A program made the translations under genes and the position numbers. Shown here piece by piece: positions 34,450 through 37,148 of a DNA stretch of 37,148 nucleotides (position 1 is the first letter of the stretch; each line of letters opens with the position of its first letter). The stretch covers positions 1 through 37,148 of the forward strand of contig JALKBU010000486.1 in the NCBI GenBank assembly GCA_023091735.1. Reading direction: 5' to 3'. The DNA is from Trichomonas tenax (taxonomy: Eukaryota > Parabasalia > Trichomonadida > Trichomonadidae). The notes beneath the pieces were generated by a model. The model was not told the origin of the DNA. It did not search any database and saw only the letters and a list, made by a program, of their open reading frames with translations.

Positions 34450-35682
34450 ATGTGTGCTGCGATCTCAGGAGCCCAAGTCAATTTTGACGCTTTAGGAATT
34501 CCTGTGAAGCACAATCTTCTTCAGTTTGTCGCTGAAGATGGAGAGAACTATGTAAAGAACATTATTCGCAAAGCTTCGATTCTTTATAGAAATTCAAGAG
34601 CAGAAAAACTCACACCGCAGCATATAAATACGATATTAGAATCAACGCACTATAAACCGCTTCTTGGTTATAACAATTCTCCTTCTTTCCTTTTATCTCC
34701 ATTTGGCTTTGAGCAATCTGAAATTTATATTATCAAGGATCCGGTCGAGAAGCTCAAGGATGCAATGGACAGCAAACCAGCGATGAATCCAAGAACATTC
34801 CCATATGGTTTTCAGTGGTTTTTAGTTGGAGGTGTCCCTCCTGAGCGAGTTACGCCAGAACAGAATGCAGAACGCAGCAAAGAAATCTCCAGATCAGAGT
34901 CTTATGATATTTTGAGGCCGTCTTCTGTTGACACATCTTCAAGAACTTATTCAACTCGTCAATACGTCTCAGATGTCGTCTCTTCAAGATATTTAGTCGA
35001 ATATGTTCGCATAATCAATCAACTTCGCGATGACACTGCTAACTCAAGACTTAAAATTCTCGATCATATTAGAAATGCGCCAACTCTTCAACCATTACTG
35101 CCATTTTTATTACAATTTATCATCAATGAATTGTCCACACATTACAATGAGCCGGTTCTTGTTGATATTGTTATTAGTCTTGCCTGTGCTTTGTTGGATA
35201 ACGAATATTTATCGATATATTTATTTGCTCACGCATTTGTTAGAATTGCGTTATCGATTCTTGTTACACCAGACTCTTCTTCACTCATTGCTGAAGAAGA
35301 TGCAAAAATTAGAAATCAAGGCGCTTATTTGTTACAGAAAGTGATCGAAAGATGCGAAAGTGGATTCACTGAGATGAGGGTTTCAATATTTAACTATCTA
35401 ACAGAAGTCCTCTTTGATGCAAAGTCTACTTTAGCAGCACATTTAGGTGCTTTGCTCGGAATTAGTGTTCTTGGAAATGGCGCCGTCATGAAACTCTTAA
35501 CCCATATTACCCCTTATTGTAAATTGATTGTGATGCAAAAGGATTCAAGGCAACAGGCTGCTTACGTCGAATTAATTGGAAGCTTAATTCACGATTTTAT
35601 AACAAATATTGAAAATTCACCAGAAGAGAAAGATGCAACTGTTTCTAAAGCTATTGAAGGAATCAAGAAGATTGATTTCTAA
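34450..35682 (+). CDS. TAF6: TFIID subunit TAF6
   Basis: The 410-residue general transcription factor subunit has an N-terminal histone fold at about 3-68 ('ISGAQVNFDALGIPVKHNLLQFVAEDGENYVKNII', 'RAEKLTPQHINTIL'), normally paired with TAF9. The conserved linker 'PLLGYNNSPSFLLSPFGF' follows, with an 'FQWFLVGGVPPE' block matching the 'HWLxIEGxQPxIPEN' segment of TAF6. The C-terminal HEAT domain is at about 190-390 ('LVEYVRIINQL', 'LLPFLLQFIINELST', 'YLFAHAFVRIALSILV'). I chose the ATG at 34450 (MCAAISGAQ) because the initiator TCATT lies just before it. Its presence beside Inr-type promoters is of interest, because trichomonads use a dedicated Inr-binding protein. Stop codon TAA plus A. Confidence 0.9.
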   Translation: MCAAISGAQVNFDALGIPVKHNLLQFVAEDGENYVKNIIRKASILYRNSRAEKLTPQHINTILESTHYKPLLGYNNSPSFLLSPFGFEQSEIYIIKDPVEKLKDAMDSKPAMNPRTFPYGFQWFLVGGVPPERVTPEQNAERSKEISRSESYDILRPSSVDTSSRTYSTRQYVSDVVSSRYLVEYVRIINQLRDDTANSRLKILDHIRNAPTLQPLLPFLLQFIINELSTHYNEPVLVDIVISLACALLDNEYLSIYLFAHAFVRIALSILVTPDSSSLIAEEDAKIRNQGAYLLQKVIERCESGFTEMRVSIFNYLTEVLFDAKSTLAAHLGALLGISVLGNGAVMKLLTHITPYCKLIVMQKDSRQQAAYVELIGSLIHDFITNIENSPEEKDATVSKAIEGIKKIDF

Positions 35683-35897
35683 ATTATTGTATTAAATATT
35701 AATTGTTGAATAAATGAATCATTGATATTGTTCTTGTTTAACCCCACTTAGCTAAATTGCTGCTGATTTGCCTAATTATGAAACATAATATATTTTGAAA
35801 AAATATTATTCAAAAAGAACATGATGTTGATAAATTAGCTATAAAAATGGGGTTAGAAGATATATTAAAACGCACATGAAATTTATTAAAATAAAAA

Positions 35898-36836
35898 TTA
35901 AATAACTTTTAATTCGACTGAAGATCCGATATAAAGAGCTTCATGCAAAGCTGGGTCAGCTGGTTTCGGCTCATTAAGAACAAATAGAGCCACAGCAATT
36001 GGAATACACATGAATCCAACTAAATAAAGCCAATTTGCTGGACTTCCGAATAAGAAAATGTCTATAGCTAGTGAGTAGAAGTTTGAACTAAGCATGGAAA
36101 TGTTCATTACTGTTGCATTTGAATGTGTCATAATTATTGGTGAAACCATATAATATGTTGCAAGCAACAATGAGTACCCTACGACCAATAACACGGATTT
36201 CCATTCCCAATGATAATCTCTGATCATTTTCCATTCAAGAGATCCACTCAATGTGCCTGCAATTGGACAAGCGAATAATCCAAGCCTGATGAGATACACG
36301 CGAACGTTGTCATCCTTCACAAGCTTTTCCTGGAGTATTGTTGAGATTGCATAAAAAAATGCACTTCCTAAAGCGAGAAGATTTCCAAAAAGCTTACTAC
36401 CGGCAGTACCTTGGGCAATCATGATCATTGACACACCACTGATCGCGAGAAGCATCGCTAGAAACTGAATCCAAGTAACTTTCCTTCCAAACACGAAATA
36501 AGCAATTGGTGCCACCCAAAATATGACCGTCGTTACCAGAAGCATCGCAGCAGACAGTGATGTATTGTTATATGCGACAACAGCTGTCCAATCGCCAGCA
36601 AAACATGTGGCGGCGACCAAAAAATACGTCCACCACGGACTGTTCGTCTTAGGCCACCACCAAACGTTGCAGATTAAAATGATGAAATAGCACATAGCAA
36701 GAGATAATAACGGAATAGTCATGTTATAGTGCAATGATGTGTACGAAAGTACAGTACCAGATCCGCACAGTATCAGTGCACATGTCTGCCACCCTGCCAT
36801 GACCCCCCATACATTGCCTAATATTCTATCCAACAT
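35898..36836 (-). CDS. SLC35F-like drug/metabolite transporter family protein
   Basis: The 312-residue protein has about ten transmembrane helices in the two-EamA-repeat DMT fold. Family blocks of the SLC35F1/F2 group are 'WWTYFLVAATCFAGDWTAVVAYNNTSLSAAMLL', 'FGRKVTWIQFLAMLLAISGVSMIM', 'GNLLALGSAFFYAISTILQEKLVK' and a C-terminal 'GFMCIPIAVALFVLNEPKP'. It probably sits in an endomembrane or the plasma membrane; the substrate is unknown. Immediately upstream on its own strand is an AT-rich triple repeat (36861-36900), and no TCAYW is visible, so promoter recognition may differ here. Confidence 0.87.
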   Translation of the reverse strand: MLDRILGNVWGVMAGWQTCALILCGSGTVLSYTSLHYNMTIPLLSLAMCYFIILICNVWWWPKTNSPWWTYFLVAATCFAGDWTAVVAYNNTSLSAAMLLVTTVIFWVAPIAYFVFGRKVTWIQFLAMLLAISGVSMIMIAQGTAGSKLFGNLLALGSAFFYAISTILQEKLVKDDNVRVYLIRLGLFACPIAGTLSGSLEWKMIRDYHWEWKSVLLVVGYSLLLATYYMVSPIIMTHSNATVMNISMLSSNFYSLAIDIFLFGSPANWLYLVGFMCIPIAVALFVLNEPKPADPALHEALYIGSSVELKVI

Positions 36837-36860
36837 TTTAATTTTGCTAAAATTTTTGTC

Positions 36861-36900
36861 AAATTTCGAATAAAATTTGAATAAAATTTGAATAAAATTT
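36861..36900. repeat. short tandem repeat, unit ATAAAATTTGA
   Basis: About three and a half copies of an 11-nt unit lie directly upstream of the SLC35F-like gene. Confidence 0.6.
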
Positions 36901-37030
36901 AACCGAGCCTCGGCTGTTTAAATATAGAACTTTCATTCCAAGCTCAGCTGTTTTATGATGGAATCGCTTTTTTAATGTCATTTGAATGAGAAGTAGTATA
37001 TGATTGGGGGTCCTATGCCTTTTTTTGTAA

Positions 37031-37078
37031 CTATATATAGTGGGGACAATAACTAATATATATAGTGGGAAAAACTAA
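37031..37078 (+). repeat. imperfect tandem duplication, unit TATATATAGTGGG...AACTAA
   Basis: Copy 1 at 37031-37056 and copy 2 at 37057-37078 differ by a small gap. The core GGGGACnnTAACTnnTATA is also present near the other end of the window at 21-39. It is the only notable feature of the last 300 bp besides the palindrome CCGAGCCTCGG at 36903-36913. Confidence 0.55.
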
Positions 37079-37127
37079 GTTAATTTTAAATTTTATTTAT
37101 TTTTATTCTTACATAAACAGTGAACAA

Positions 37128-37148
37128 TGTCGAATATCAATAGTGACA
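37128..37148 (+). CDS. possible gene start running off the window
   Basis: An ATG followed by an open frame (MSNINSD) reaches the window edge. Too short to judge; no clear TCAYW initiator precedes it. It would be divergent from the SLC35F-like gene. Confidence 0.25.

Overview
The window looks like nuclear DNA of a parabasalid protist, most likely Trichomonas or a close relative. This is inferred from several things seen together. It is very AT-rich, and its eukaryotic genes are intronless with tiny intergenic promoters. A TCAYW-type initiator (Inr) lies 6-25 nt before many start codons. Ankyrin, leishmanolysin-like and SH3b-hydrolase gene types typical of trichomonads are present, as are Tc1/mariner/pogo DNA transposons. 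No tRNA, rRNA, CRISPR array or convincing spliceosomal intron was found.

Layout. 1-1.6 kb: decayed pogo/Tigger-type transposase and other debris. 1.6-3.9 kb: a ubiquitin-specific protease (+) facing APC10/Doc1 (-). 4.1-5.0 kb: a broken ankyrin-like gene. 5.0-10.3 kb: NatB auxiliary subunit NAA25/Mdm20 (-) and a large acidic-tailed helical-repeat protein (-). 10.8-13.6 kb: a dead gene for a large surface protein with repeated Ig/cadherin-like modules. 14.0-15.7 kb: an ankyrin protein (-) divergent from a small basic nuclear-type protein (+). 16.8-17.3 kb: a small unknown protein. 17.3-19.7 kb: no gene with a start codon, but a striking nested hairpin, an ATG-less open frame and a mariner-sized element with 37-bp inverted ends. 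19.7-21.9 kb: a leishmanolysin-like (M8) pseudogene whose zinc ligands are all replaced. 22.8-29.3 kb: a MATE transporter (+), a HOOK-domain coiled-coil protein (-) and a BRWD/PHIP-like WD40 protein (-). 29.3-33.0 kb: AT-rich DNA holding a 2.28-kb TIR element with TA flanks and decayed minus-strand open frames. 33.0-33.7 kb: a secreted SH3b plus C39-like cysteine-peptidase candidate of bacterial type. 33.9-36.8 kb: a small membrane protein (-), TAF6 (+) and an SLC35F-like transporter (-). A further start codon lies at the very end of the window.

Two processes dominate. Intact housekeeping genes (protein turnover, cell cycle, N-terminal acetylation, transcription, transport) are interspersed with dying members of surface and ankyrin families and with dead transposons. 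The promoters share a second element besides the Inr, TTGACRYGTAAA-like, present in one to three copies in most gene-flanking gaps. In four genes the Inr lies inside the longest open frame, so the start was moved downstream to the next in-frame ATG. All product names are from reading motifs by eye; no database search was run.
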